64,000 nucleotides of DNA from Clostridiales bacterium. GTDB lineage: Bacteria; Bacillota; Desulfotomaculia; Desulfotomaculales; VENG01. The stretch's first letter is position 1. The number at the start of each line of letters is the position of its first letter. This document shows, one piece after another, positions 19,464-27,689 of this stretch. Where the stretch lies: assembly GCA_016278505.1 (NCBI GenBank), contig JADQBQ010000021.1, positions 124,001 to 188,000 on the forward strand, read 5' to 3'. Under the pieces are notes generated by a model, which ran no database searches, was not told where the DNA came from, and worked only from the letters and a program-made list of their open reading frames with translations. Both the position numbers and the translations under genes were made by a program.

Positions 19464-19844
19464 TTAACAGCCACTGTTACAGGACGAACAACATGAATCA
19501 TCGCAGGACTGCTGCTCACCGGAAATAGACTGAGAAATGATATTATTAATTTCTTCTAACAGTTTCTCAAACTTTTGCTGTTTGTTGATATACTCAGCGA
19601 TTAAAGGATTGTCGGACATCTTCTGTTCCAATTCTTTGATATTATTTTTTTGACTGTCATTTAATTCTTGCCCCTGCTGCTGAATACGAAAATATTCTTG
19701 TTGTTTTTCCTGAAACTCATCAACTATGGCTTTGGCTTCCGGATTCTGCATCACTGCCAGCTGAGAAGTTTTCATCTCGTTAAGCTCTTCGCTGACGGCT
19801 AGCTGATCTCCAAGCTCCTTAGCCTTTTCTAAAACTGAAATCAT
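19464..19844 (-). CDS. ricA: YlbF/YmcA family regulator, RicA-like, with a Cys-rich tail
   Basis: The 126-residue protein is largely helical (YlbF/YmcA fold). Its last 13 residues contain five cysteines (CDDSCCSSCNSGC). In Bacillus the RicA-RicF-RicT complex carries [4Fe-4S] clusters and promotes RNase Y-dependent RNA maturation and developmental decisions. RicA is encoded next to miaB and upstream of mutS there, which matches this locus, so RicA is preferred over RicF. ATG 19844 has GGAGG six bases upstream; a longer frame to 19871 lacks support. Confidence 0.8.
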   Translation of the reverse strand: MISVLEKAKELGDQLAVSEELNEMKTSQLAVMQNPEAKAIVDEFQEKQQEYFRIQQQGQELNDSQKNNIKELEQKMSDNPLIAEYINKQQKFEKLLEEINNIISQSISGEQQSCDDSCCSSCNSGC

Positions 19845-19903
19845 CTTATCCCTCCATATTGTATATAGCACTGCATGAGAATATTATTCTCATGTCAGCC
19901 CCT

Positions 19904-21271
19904 TTAATGGTCTTTCGACAGAAAGACAAGTTCTCCTCCCAGATGAGTGAGGCCAAAATCGGTTATTTTCACTGAAACAAGCTTCCCTGTCAAATCCTCG
20001 TCACTGTCAAACATTACAAGTTTATTGTTCCTGGTACGACCACTGAGTCTGTCATCTCTTGTTTTACTCTTTCCCTCCACCAATACTTCAAGTACCTTTC
20101 CCACTTCTTTTTCATTGCTTTCTAAGGTAAACTCATTTTGCATTGCTATCAAATCTTGAATACGTTTACTTTTTATCTCATCAGGGACTTGCTGGGACAT
20201 TTTGGCTGCGGGCGTACCACTCCGCTTATTGTAGACGAAAACAAAACCTCCGTCAAACTTTACCTGCCGGACTAGATCCATGGTATCCAAAAAGTCCTTT
20301 TCGTTTTCACCGGGAAAACCAATAATTATATCCGTAGTTAAAGATACCCCGGGTATGGAACCTTTAATCTTGTTAACCAAACGTAAATAATCCTCCCTGT
20401 CATAACCCCTATTCATGTGCTTAAGAATTGTTGAACTCCCTGACTGCACCGGAAGATGTATATGTTCACACACTTTCTTGGATTCTGAAAGGGTGCTGAT
20501 AAGTTTATCACTAAAATCCCTGGGATGAGAGGTCATGAACCTTATCCTTTCAAGGCCTTCTATGTTTTCCAACATCACCAACAGATCCGAAAAGTCAATA
20601 TCACTATCCAAGTCTTTCCCATAAGAATTTACATTTTGACCTAAAAGAGTTACTTCCTTAACACCCTGCCCAACCATGTTTTTAATTTCATTCACTATAT
20701 CATGCTGGTTACGGCTGCGTTCACGTCCCCGCACATAGGGGACGATACAGTACGTACAAAAATTGTTGCATCCATACATTATACAAACCCATGCTCTTGG
20801 TCCAGAAACTTTTCTTTCTGGTATATCTTCCATCTCTTCCGGTGCCGAAGACCAGACTTCAATTACCTGACGCCTTTTCTCACTGGCCTGGGCAATAAAT
20901 TCAGGTAACTTATTAACGTTATGGGTACCGAACACAATGTCCACATATCGAAATCTTTCCTTTATTCTCTTACCCATTCCCTCTTGCTGGCTCATACAGC
21001 CGCCCATTGCTATAATCAAATTAGGATTTGACTCCTTAATTTTGCGCAGGCGTCCCAATAAACCGAATACCTTATTTTCAGCCGTTTCACGGATGCAACA
21101 CGTATTGACGACTATAATATCTGCACTTTGGCGGTCTTCAACGGCACTATACCCCATTTTCTCTAACATGGCGGCTATAACTTCGGAATCATGCTCATTC
21201 ATTTGGCAACCGAAGGTAATAGTGAGATACCCTTTTTTCTTATTATCCGTATTCATTAAATTTCTCTCCAT
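19904..21271 (-). CDS. miaB: tRNA-2-methylthio-N6-dimethylallyladenosine synthase MiaB
   Basis: This radical-SAM methylthiotransferase completes the ms2i6A37 modification begun by MiaA. An N-terminal UPF0004 domain supplies three cluster cysteines (GCQMNEHD, NTCCIRE, GGCMSQ). The radical SAM motif is CNNFCTYC, near residue 168. A C-terminal TRAM domain binds tRNA. The 455 residues are normal. ATG 21271 and ATG 21256 are both possible; the second has GGAG nine bases upstream. It heads the ricA-mutS-mutL run and marks the last clear housekeeping gene before the mobile region. Confidence 0.95.
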   Translation of the reverse strand: MERNLMNTDNKKKGYLTITFGCQMNEHDSEVIAAMLEKMGYSAVEDRQSADIIVVNTCCIRETAENKVFGLLGRLRKIKESNPNLIIAMGGCMSQQEGMGKRIKERFRYVDIVFGTHNVNKLPEFIAQASEKRRQVIEVWSSAPEEMEDIPERKVSGPRAWVCIMYGCNNFCTYCIVPYVRGRERSRNQHDIVNEIKNMVGQGVKEVTLLGQNVNSYGKDLDSDIDFSDLLVMLENIEGLERIRFMTSHPRDFSDKLISTLSESKKVCEHIHLPVQSGSSTILKHMNRGYDREDYLRLVNKIKGSIPGVSLTTDIIIGFPGENEKDFLDTMDLVRQVKFDGGFVFVYNKRSGTPAAKMSQQVPDEIKSKRIQDLIAMQNEFTLESNEKEVGKVLEVLVEGKSKTRDDRLSGRTRNNKLVMFDSDEDLTGKLVSVKITDFGLTHLGGELVFLSKDH

Positions 21272-21333
21272 TCAAAAATGTCCTAAAATAATTCCTTCCT
21301 ATTATAACGCATAAAAATTACGCTAACAAATCA

Positions 21334-21371
21334 AAAAGACACTCGGTTTTTCCTGGTAAAACAGAGTGTCC
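21334..21371 (-). terminator. Intrinsic terminator upstream of miaB
   Basis: On the minus strand GGACACTCTGTTTTACC and its complement ending in CGAGTGTC form a hairpin followed by TTTTTGATTTG. It would stop transcripts entering from the mobile region before miaB. Confidence 0.8.
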
Positions 21372-21398
21372 TAGTCAAATGTCTTTTAACTTCCGGTT

Positions 21399-21563
21399 CT
21401 ACCTCTCTTTAGTACGCAATATTGCTCGAAATATACAGCCATGTACGGGACATATGCATGTCACGGCTCTCTCTGTTTTGAAAGCGGACAACTCATGACT
21501 ACATCCATCTCTAGGACATGGGGTTACCTCACTATCAAGAACCTGACACCTTGCGTTTTTAAA
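21399..21563 (-). pseudogene. Remnant of a small Cys/His-rich (zinc-binding-like) protein gene
   Basis: An open frame of 54 codons on the minus strand encodes a peptide with CPRDGCSH, TCICPVHGC and a basic end, like a small zinc-binding domain. No usual start codon precedes the first cysteine block, and a stop codon lies just upstream. It looks like a truncated gene end at the border between housekeeping and mobile DNA. It could be chance; the regular Cys/His spacing is the only support. The rest of 21,272-21,663 holds the terminator above and nothing else I recognise. Confidence 0.3.
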
Positions 21564-21663
21564 TTACCTTTATTTTCTTTGGGGTTAATACTACTTTTTG
21601 TTTTTTGCAGGGTCCCTGTTAGGATAAATAGCCGCTTCCGAATATATGCAACCTACTTGAAAT

Positions 21664-22545
21664 TCATGTAGAGCTACTTGTTTCACCTAATTGAACCGGA
21701 GGAAGAGGTAAATTCGATATTAATAATTCTTTTCCGCGCGAACGCGCCTCTCTTGCAACACTGTAATCCAGGTAAAATGGACGATATCTTGCGCCAAAAC
21801 CACTATAAAGACCACAAATATAAGATGCGTCATCGTAACTAATAAGCCAGTCAAAATATCTATTATTCTTAACAAACTTAGCCAAATTCTTATGATCGTT
21901 GTCACTATAATAATGGCGATACATCTGTTTACCCTTCCTATAGTACGGAGGATCAAAATAAACAAAACTGGTTTCTTTAGTAAACACCCTTTTTGCTTGA
22001 TTCATAAAATTTAATGCATCGTCCCAATAAACTTCAACTTTATCCATAACTAAAGATAATTCATGAATCAATTCAATCAATTTTTCCTTATTAAAACGAC
22101 AATCGATCATATATTTGGATGATTGATGTATTCCACCTATAGGATTTGCTCTAATAATACCAGAAAAATTAGTGCGATTAAAAAAAAGCCCGGCAAACCC
22201 TAAATCCAACAATTCCGCATCAAATGGAGAATCAATCTCTCGTAACGGTTTAAAGTCCAGCCAAGTATCTATATTAACAGGAGTTTTTTCAATTCTGTGA
22301 CACAAATCGTCCGGACAATGAAAGACACATTTCCAAAAAGAAAATATCAATACATCTCTCTCCACAAGCACCAAACTATCTATAATTCCCTTTTTCAATA
22401 GATCTAAGCCTACAACCGCACTTCCAGCATAAGGCTCATAGAATTTGCAACCGCTAAGGTTATTACATTCTAATAATCTCTCCACATATGGAATTAATTG
22501 TCTTTTAGCCCCAGGATATCTTAACGGATTAATTGTTGTCGGCAT
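21664..22545 (-). CDS. D12-class DNA adenine N6-methyltransferase (Dam-like)
   Basis: The 293-residue protein has the D12 signatures: NPLRYPGAKRQLIPYVERL at the N-terminus (SAM binding), FNRTNFSGI near residue 126, and the catalytic DPPY in FVYFDPPYYRKG. It should methylate adenine in a short DNA site, not predictable here. No restriction endonuclease gene is adjacent. A ParB-like gene starts 40 bases upstream on the same strand, and an integrase follows beyond. It may serve as an orphan epigenetic methylase, an anti-restriction function, or half of a defence pair. Confidence 0.88.
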   Translation of the reverse strand: MPTTINPLRYPGAKRQLIPYVERLLECNNLSGCKFYEPYAGSAVVGLDLLKKGIIDSLVLVERDVLIFSFWKCVFHCPDDLCHRIEKTPVNIDTWLDFKPLREIDSPFDAELLDLGFAGLFFNRTNFSGIIRANPIGGIHQSSKYMIDCRFNKEKLIELIHELSLVMDKVEVYWDDALNFMNQAKRVFTKETSFVYFDPPYYRKGKQMYRHYYSDNDHKNLAKFVKNNRYFDWLISYDDASYICGLYSGFGARYRPFYLDYSVAREARSRGKELLISNLPLPPVQLGETSSST

Positions 22546-22584
22546 TCACAAACATCCTTCCCCTTGATAAGCAAAATAACATAC

Positions 22585-24195
22585 CTACTGATAGTCAATT
22601 ATCATTTGTATTAGTGACCTCATCCCGCCATTCGCCATCCCTTCAAGTGTATCCGACGTTGCTCGAATCAACCACGGATTATGTACATTGGCATTTAAAA
22701 ACTCACGTGACTTGGCCGATACGATTTGGTTAAATGCTCTCCTCATAGAACGGTCAGGCAAAACCTGCCCTTTATTATTCTTAACCTTATCTTCAATGTT
22801 ACTTAGCATAGGGAATGTATACGTTTTCTTTAAGGATTCCCATTGTCCTGTCTTTTTTAGTTGTAGTATTAATGATTGTTCATAAGCTGATCTGAGTAAC
22901 ATTCCTGCAGCAACTGGATATGCACAATAAGTTTTAACGGAACGTCTATCTACCTTAGTTTTATTTCGCGACATCCTATGTAATTCATCTAAGGCAACAA
23001 TAAGAGCAGCATGATCGTTATTGCTGGGGAATAGCTTGTTCTCCCACGAAATATATTCAAAAAAAGTAGAAGGATCACTTCCCCCTCCCGTTGGGCCACC
23101 AGTCTTTTGTTTACCTTCTCTCGAATTAGCATCTCCTTGTCCATCACTTTTTGATTCAGTATTAGGATTTCCCTTATGATGGGTTCCATAATCCCCCTTA
23201 TAACCGGAAGCATTTCCGTCCTTATTGTGCTCAGTAGTCTCATTACCTTCCCCATTTTTATCTGCCTTTTCACCATCGAACGTTTCTTGATTTCTAGAAG
23301 CAGTAGAGTTTCCTTTTGAGGAACTATTGCCTTTATCTTTATCTGTTATACTATCAATTAATGATTTGACCCCATTGACACTAAATAAGGTGTCCCTTGT
23401 ATCTACCGTTTCCTTCACGATGGTAGCCTCAAAAACCAATTGAACTATTTTTCTAAAAATATCTTTGGGTAAATCACTTATGGTATTCTGCCTGTTATCG
23501 TGTCTTATTTTTAAAATGTCAACAGGTGCAACCTTGTTACCAAAACCTATTTCTTGCTTAGCGGAGAAAATACGCAGAAAAGAATTAATGTGATATGACA
23601 AAAAATCCTCTTCAAATTGAGGATGGTTCTTTTTATATTCATTGGAAGCCTTTAATAAAAACTTATAGTCCCTTATATGTTTCCGGATACTATTTACACT
23701 GACCCCTGTCATCTCATTTAATTTGCTTATTGAATTTCCCGAATCGTACATATTAGAAAAAAACTGCTTTTTAGCTAATGGTTTCCAATGTTTAACTCCA
23801 GAGATATGTCTCTTAGCCATTAAAAGTATTGCATAGTCACGGTCGGGGGCAATGTCTACCTCAAGTTCCTCTATATTGGCTAATGTTCGTTTTGAAGCAT
23901 TTTTGATTTTATGTTCAAAACCATCTGGGATCAAATCCCTTTTAAGCATAAATTGTAAAGCACAAGCCCTGCGATTTCCCTCCATGACAACATATTTTCC
24001 ATTTTCTTCTATAATAACGATTCTTTCACCGAGAATAAGTCCTTCATTATCATTTATATCTCTCGCAAGCTGACATACATCCTCATACATTGCCATATAT
24101 TTCCTAATGGCTGTTTGAGTACGTTGTTCAATTGTCAAGAAACGAGGATTTTGCTCGTCCAATAACAGGTTTAACGGAGAAATCTTTATAGTCAT
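22585..24195 (-). CDS. ParB-like N-terminal-domain protein of unknown function
   Basis: Residues about 1-110 resemble the ParB/sulfiredoxin-like fold, with EGNRRACAL at the position of the ParB GERR motif. A HTH-like segment follows (SISKLNEMTGVSVNSIRKHI, about 150-175). Residues about 290-385 are a Gly/Asn/Lys/Ser-rich linker. The last 150 residues are a compact helical domain I do not recognise. It lacks a ParA partner, so chromosome or plasmid partition is unlikely. ParB-like proteins beside DNA methylases occur in phage-defence settings (DndB is one ParB-like example), which makes a modification-sensing or nuclease role a reasonable hypothesis. A run of Gs precedes its ATG. Confidence 0.65.
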   Translation of the reverse strand: MTIKISPLNLLLDEQNPRFLTIEQRTQTAIRKYMAMYEDVCQLARDINDNEGLILGERIVIIEENGKYVVMEGNRRACALQFMLKRDLIPDGFEHKIKNASKRTLANIEELEVDIAPDRDYAILLMAKRHISGVKHWKPLAKKQFFSNMYDSGNSISKLNEMTGVSVNSIRKHIRDYKFLLKASNEYKKNHPQFEEDFLSYHINSFLRIFSAKQEIGFGNKVAPVDILKIRHDNRQNTISDLPKDIFRKIVQLVFEATIVKETVDTRDTLFSVNGVKSLIDSITDKDKGNSSSKGNSTASRNQETFDGEKADKNGEGNETTEHNKDGNASGYKGDYGTHHKGNPNTESKSDGQGDANSREGKQKTGGPTGGGSDPSTFFEYISWENKLFPSNNDHAALIVALDELHRMSRNKTKVDRRSVKTYCAYPVAAGMLLRSAYEQSLILQLKKTGQWESLKKTYTFPMLSNIEDKVKNNKGQVLPDRSMRRAFNQIVSAKSREFLNANVHNPWLIRATSDTLEGMANGGMRSLIQMIIDYQ

Positions 24196-24553
24196 TCAAC
24201 CCCCCCCAAAAAATCTTTGTTTTATCTTTAATTTTTTAAATTTTATCTTAATTATGGTTGTATTTCAACATTTTCACCTTATAATGGAGGATACAGTTAG
24301 ACAAATATTCAAGATAGGATACAATTTATCCACTTTATTGTTGCCCCTGTCAAACTTCAGATACTATCACATATTAGGTGTGTTTTTTCTATAGTCTCTT
24401 AACTCTTATACAATAGGAATCACATTTAAAGTACACTTTTTGGACCTGTGAACTAAGGTTATCTACCGCGCCGTGCCCTATAGTTTCCATTGATACATTT
24501 TTATCTCGATTTTTGTAAAATTTTCAGCCAATTATTACTTGCATAGATATCAA
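24196..24553. other. 358-base AT-rich gap between the ParB-like gene and the integrase
   Basis: No gene, tRNA or strong hairpin is visible here. It contains the leader of the ParB-like/methylase pair (minus strand) and lies just downstream of the integrase gene, a common place for an attachment site. I could not identify a matching repeat elsewhere in the window. Confidence 0.5.
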
Positions 24554-25666
24554 TTACATCAAAAACCTTCCTTTTACCGATTTCGGCACATACCGATAAG
24601 TGACTTCTATCCTGTTATGCCCTAAATCCTTTGACAACTTCAACCTTGCCAAATTATCAACTGATTGTTCACGCGGGTTCCTACATATCGCCTGGGCTTT
24701 TTGTTTAGTAATCGAAAACTCTTTTACAAGGCTTCGCCAATCCTTCTCGTCAATCAGATCATTGATCATTTGAATGTACTCTCTATGGCGTTGAACAGCA
24801 AATGTTTTACGCATCCCATGTAATCCACGCCCTTCAATACCTACTTCATGCGACGCATTTTTTATTCGTTTATACATGGTAGGCTGGTTTAATCCGGCAA
24901 AGACCGGCCCCGCCGGGTTCTCTTGTACCAGTCTCTCCATTAACCCTTGGTAACGCCTGTCATACTCAACCGTACGCCACTTCCCACCCTTTTCACAAAG
25001 AGTAACTGTACCTTTGACTAGATCAATTCTATCTGCGATAATGGCCTTTTCAAAATCCCTGGACGCCTTTGTTTTATTGACTATGACGCCATTAACAACA
25101 ACTTTACCACCGGTTCTTACAATCCGGCCAAAAATAGATTCAGCCCGGCAACCGGTGGCACGAATAAATTCTAAAGCATCACCAGCACGTTTATCCAACC
25201 GGGCAACTTTTTTAATCAACTGATTTGCTTCCTGGTAAGTATAAGCCGGCCCTCGTTGAACTGTTATATCCTCCCGCTTTCTTCTAGGCTTTTCGAATTC
25301 ATCTATTTTCCACCTCACCTTCCCAAACCTTTCATTGGTCATATTTTCAAGCTTCTGCAACGCCGCACAATATTGATGAACCGTTTCGGGCCGGTGTGTC
25401 AAAGCAACACGCTCCAAAAAATTTTTAACTTCCTCCGGCTTTACGCTACAGATTTGGAATTTTTTATTACTGCGCCTTTCAGCCAAATCCTCTGCCCACC
25501 TCATACAAGCAGCCCGGTAATCGTCATATGTTTTGGCTGAAGTTATTGAACCTGCCATATTCCCCTGATTTTTTATTTTCTCTTTTGATTGGCCAAACTT
25601 TCGACTCATAGAAAACAGTTGGTCCACCTGCCGGAAAATAGTTTTTACCTTAGCCAAGAATACCAC
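24554..25666 (-). CDS. Tyrosine recombinase / integrase
   Basis: The 370-residue protein has a basic N-terminal arm, a SAM-like core-binding region (about 45-130) and a catalytic domain. The active-site residues are the Arg in ATGCRAESI, the Lys in GGKWRTV, the HxxR in LHGMRKTFA, the LGH in SKDLGHNRIE and the Tyr in TYRYVPKS. It differs from standard XerC/D in the insert between the HxxR and LGH boxes. It probably integrates and excises the element to its right and is the leftmost typical mobile-element gene. A strong start signal is not obvious; the ATG at 25666 is the longest choice. Confidence 0.82.
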   Translation of the reverse strand: MVFLAKVKTIFRQVDQLFSMSRKFGQSKEKIKNQGNMAGSITSAKTYDDYRAACMRWAEDLAERRSNKKFQICSVKPEEVKNFLERVALTHRPETVHQYCAALQKLENMTNERFGKVRWKIDEFEKPRRKREDITVQRGPAYTYQEANQLIKKVARLDKRAGDALEFIRATGCRAESIFGRIVRTGGKVVVNGVIVNKTKASRDFEKAIIADRIDLVKGTVTLCEKGGKWRTVEYDRRYQGLMERLVQENPAGPVFAGLNQPTMYKRIKNASHEVGIEGRGLHGMRKTFAVQRHREYIQMINDLIDEKDWRSLVKEFSITKQKAQAICRNPREQSVDNLARLKLSKDLGHNRIEVTYRYVPKSVKGRFLM

Positions 25667-25686
25667 TCTCCCCGCCTGCTTTATTC

Positions 25687-26127
25687 TTAAAGTTCGTCGA
25701 TGCGATAAGCTAAAGATGACAAGTGGAATTCACTCTTGTCAGGATAAAGGTTTCTTAGCATTTTATAAACATCACTAATATTCCAATTAACTGACCTGTA
25801 GTCGTTAAAAGTTGTCATGTACCTTTCATCCAATAACAGAGCTTCTTTTTCCTGGTTACTTAGTTTCGCCACGTTTACAGGCTGAGGAAGTTTTTTGGTG
25901 CACACTTCAAATTTGTATTTATCCTTAGATTTATTATCAATCCTTTGATACTTTCCAGCAGAGTAAATGTCCATATGATCATTCTTTAATGTAGCAACTA
26001 ATTTTTCATTTGCCAATTCTACTGCCTTGTCCCAAGAGCAAGCACCAACATAAACTGTTATATGTACAGAGATATTTAGAGCAACATCCATTAATTGTAT
26101 TATCCTATGTTTATTTGAGTTTCTCAT
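25687..26127 (-). CDS. Hypothetical protein of the mobile element
   Basis: A 146-residue protein of mixed charge, with no signal peptide or membrane segment. GAGGGAGG lies seven bases before ATG 26127. I see no known motif. It precedes the integrase gene by 20 bases and is probably co-transcribed with it, so it could be an excision or regulatory factor, but nothing in the sequence proves this. Confidence 0.6.
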   Translation of the reverse strand: MRNSNKHRIIQLMDVALNISVHITVYVGACSWDKAVELANEKLVATLKNDHMDIYSAGKYQRIDNKSKDKYKFEVCTKKLPQPVNVAKLSNQEKEALLLDERYMTTFNDYRSVNWNISDVYKMLRNLYPDKSEFHLSSLAYRIDEL

Positions 26128-26189
26128 TAATTTACCTCCCTCGTATAATTCATGGCGTGATGAGTCTTATCTTAAACAATCTATCCCTC

Positions 26190-26875
26190 CCTCCGGTCGG
26201 TGACAGAACCAGGCTACCGCCTTGTTCTGCTGTGGCCTTCCGGCCACTTAGCTTTGCTATTGCCTCGCTGCTACCGCATCAAGGCAATAGCAAAGCTAGG
26301 GTAAACCGTACGACCTTCCAGGTCGTTTATTTATGCCTCTCGTCATAAATAAACGACCCACGGTCGCACCTCCGGCCACCCCAACACCTTCCCTGCCGGT
26401 CAGGTGATTCATATGTACCGCTAACTCGTCTACCGTCTCGTCACCGGCTTGTCCACACATTCGCAGCTGCGTGGCCTCCGAATGTGTTACAGTCCCACCA
26501 CTAAGCCCATGCGCCTTTGCGCTCACGACCGGGCACCCTAGCCGCCCTACCAGGCCGCCTTTTATTCCTGGTCATCGGCGTTAAAGCTCCGCACTGAGAA
26601 ACAGTCGGAAAAAGAATCTTCTTTGGGGAAAGAAGATAAGGCTATTTTGCAGTTTTAACTGCAGTGGGTTCTACAAAACCCATTTCTATTCAACCTGATT
26701 ACCACCAGGTGAAATTTAATAAACAATAGTGCTTTGTACAGCACTTAAAAACACAGTGTTAATGATTTTTGATACTACCCCTAGCGGGGCGGCCCGGCTT
26801 ACGCCAGGCCAATACAATTTCGCGTAACCCTCTTTCAAATTCAAGTAATGTTTCAAGCCATTACCCTTCCACGTT
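26190..26875 (-). ncRNA. Candidate large structured RNA (dense hairpin series)
   Basis: About 680 bases without a convincing gene hold more than fifteen close hairpins. Examples are GTGGCC/GGCCAC (26233-26248), a 17-pair stem between 26251 and 26298, CGACCT/AGGTCG (26310-26324), GTCGTTTATTTATG with its complement (26323-26356), CACATTCG/CGAATGTG (26454-26485), ATCTTCTTT/AAAGAAGAT (26616-26637), GCAGTT/AACTGC, AGTGCT/AGCACT and CCCC/GGGG near 26780. The minus-strand version is purine-rich in loops (GACGAGACGG, GGAAGG), as in structured RNAs. Scale and hairpin density recall GOLLD, ROOL or OLE RNAs, but I cannot assign a family. Neither transcription nor strand is proven. Confidence 0.5.
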
Positions 26876-26877
26876 CT

Positions 26878-27180
26878 CTACAGGACGCCAGACATGTTTT
26901 TATCATGTTCCTGAACCCAACTAAGGGCATCTTTGCCGGTATAGGCATAAGCGTCAGCGTCACTATCAATATCAACATCTTTTCGATTCTTATGAAAGAT
27001 CGAAATAATACTTGTACTTAAATCCATCCAGTAATTACTATCGGGATGAAAATAAAAACCAATTCCGCCAGCCTCGTACCAACCGGCAGCTTTAATTATT
27101 TCTTTCGCCGCTTTCATCCGAAGAGATCTTTGCTCCGAAGTCTCACGAATTAAGTCTTCGTGAGTTAGCTTCTTACCCAT
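26878..27180 (-). CDS. Hypothetical protein of the mobile element
   Basis: A 100-residue soluble protein with an acidic C-terminal half (DVDIDSDADAYAY) and several tryptophans. AAGGAG lies eight bases before ATG 27180. No family is recognised. It belongs to the series of short minus-strand genes between the integrase and radC. Confidence 0.6.
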   Translation of the reverse strand: MGKKLTHEDLIRETSEQRSLRMKAAKEIIKAAGWYEAGGIGFYFHPDSNYWMDLSTSIISIFHKNRKDVDIDSDADAYAYTGKDALSWVQEHDKNMSGVL

Positions 27181-27208
27181 AAGATCTACTCCTTACTTCT
27201 GACCGAAT

Positions 27209-27327
27209 TTAGATTACGGTGCTTGAATATCTTTCATTGCTTTCACACAAGGGACATCTATCAATAGACTCCGCTTAAGTGAATCTTTCACCACAGATAA
27301 TAACCAGCCACTGGGCTTGCTTATTAG
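27209..27327 (-). pseudogene. Decayed zinc-ribbon gene
   Basis: In one minus-strand frame the translation reads ICGERFT, stop, AESIDRCPLCES. This strongly resembles the end of the nearby gene at 27690-28052 (CNERFTLTEANDKCPLCES). The in-frame TAA between the two cysteine pairs and the lack of a start codon suggest a broken paralogue. Confidence 0.4.
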
Positions 27328-27333
27328 TTTAGT

Positions 27334-27351
27334 GGAGGGCCGAAGCCCTCC
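27334..27351 (-). other. Stable UUCG-type hairpin after the 27361-27606 gene
   Basis: GGAGGGC-TTCG-GCCCTCC forms a seven-pair stem with a UUCG tetraloop on the minus strand, ten bases after the stop codon. There is no T run, so it is more likely an mRNA 3'-end stabiliser or processing barrier than a terminator. Confidence 0.5.
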
Positions 27352-27360
27352 AGAGCTAGG

Positions 27361-27606
27361 CTACCTTAATTTACATAAATACCCGTTTGTTGATAGCTTG
27401 ATCCCACACGCTGTAACTGCCAACCCATTTTTACCTGTATCGAAATTTTTTATTACTTTAAAACCCTTACTCTCTAAGTATTTTCGTGCTTCGGTTCCGT
27501 CTAAGTCAGCGTGCAACTTATAGGCATCATCATAAATAAAGTTCCCCTCAGAAGCAATTTGCTGTAGTTCGGTTTTAGTTAATACCATTGGGTAACCATT
27601 TATCAT
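27361..27606 (-). CDS. Small hypothetical protein with a structured leader
   Basis: An 81-residue protein with no recognised family; it ends in GIKLSTNGYLCKLR. The start is taken at ATG 27606 rather than the longer frame to 27663. The bases between are a perfect hairpin that separates the AAAGGAGGG ribosome binding site from this ATG, the same layout as four other genes nearby. The longer frame would read through the ribosome binding site and hairpin. Confidence 0.6.
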   Translation of the reverse strand: MINGYPMVLTKTELQQIASEGNFIYDDAYKLHADLDGTEARKYLESKGFKVIKNFDTGKNGLAVTACGIKLSTNGYLCKLR

Positions 27607-27670
27607 CTTTATACCGGCCCACCGGCCGGTACTCCCTCCTTTCGAATTGGATTTACCGGCCATTAAGGCC
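27607..27670 (-). promoter_or_regulatory. SD-hairpin-start leader element, copy 1
   Basis: Order on the minus strand: arm A GGCCGGTA (27654-27661), SD AAAGGAGGG (27634-27642), then arm B TACCGGCC, loop GGTG and arm C GGCCGGTA (27612-27631), then TAAAG and the ATG. Arms B and C form a perfect eight-pair hairpin that shortens the SD-to-ATG distance from about 27 to about 7 bases. Arm A is identical to arm C, so A-B pairing would destroy the hairpin and place the SD in a loop. Confidence 0.7.
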
Positions 27671-27689
27671 TCGTTATTAGATCATATAG

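Noticed and set aside
21441-21671. 76-codon plus-strand frame near the miaB-mobile element border
   Set aside because: No SD; the other strand has a more protein-like Cys/His frame.
22585-24195. Chromosome or plasmid partition protein ParB
   Set aside because: No ParA gene or parS-like repeats; the C-terminal part is unlike ParB; a methylase is the partner instead.
26296-26526. 76-codon minus-strand frame in the hairpin series
   Set aside because: No ribosome binding site, GTG start, and it crosses several stable hairpins; more likely a by-product of a structured RNA.
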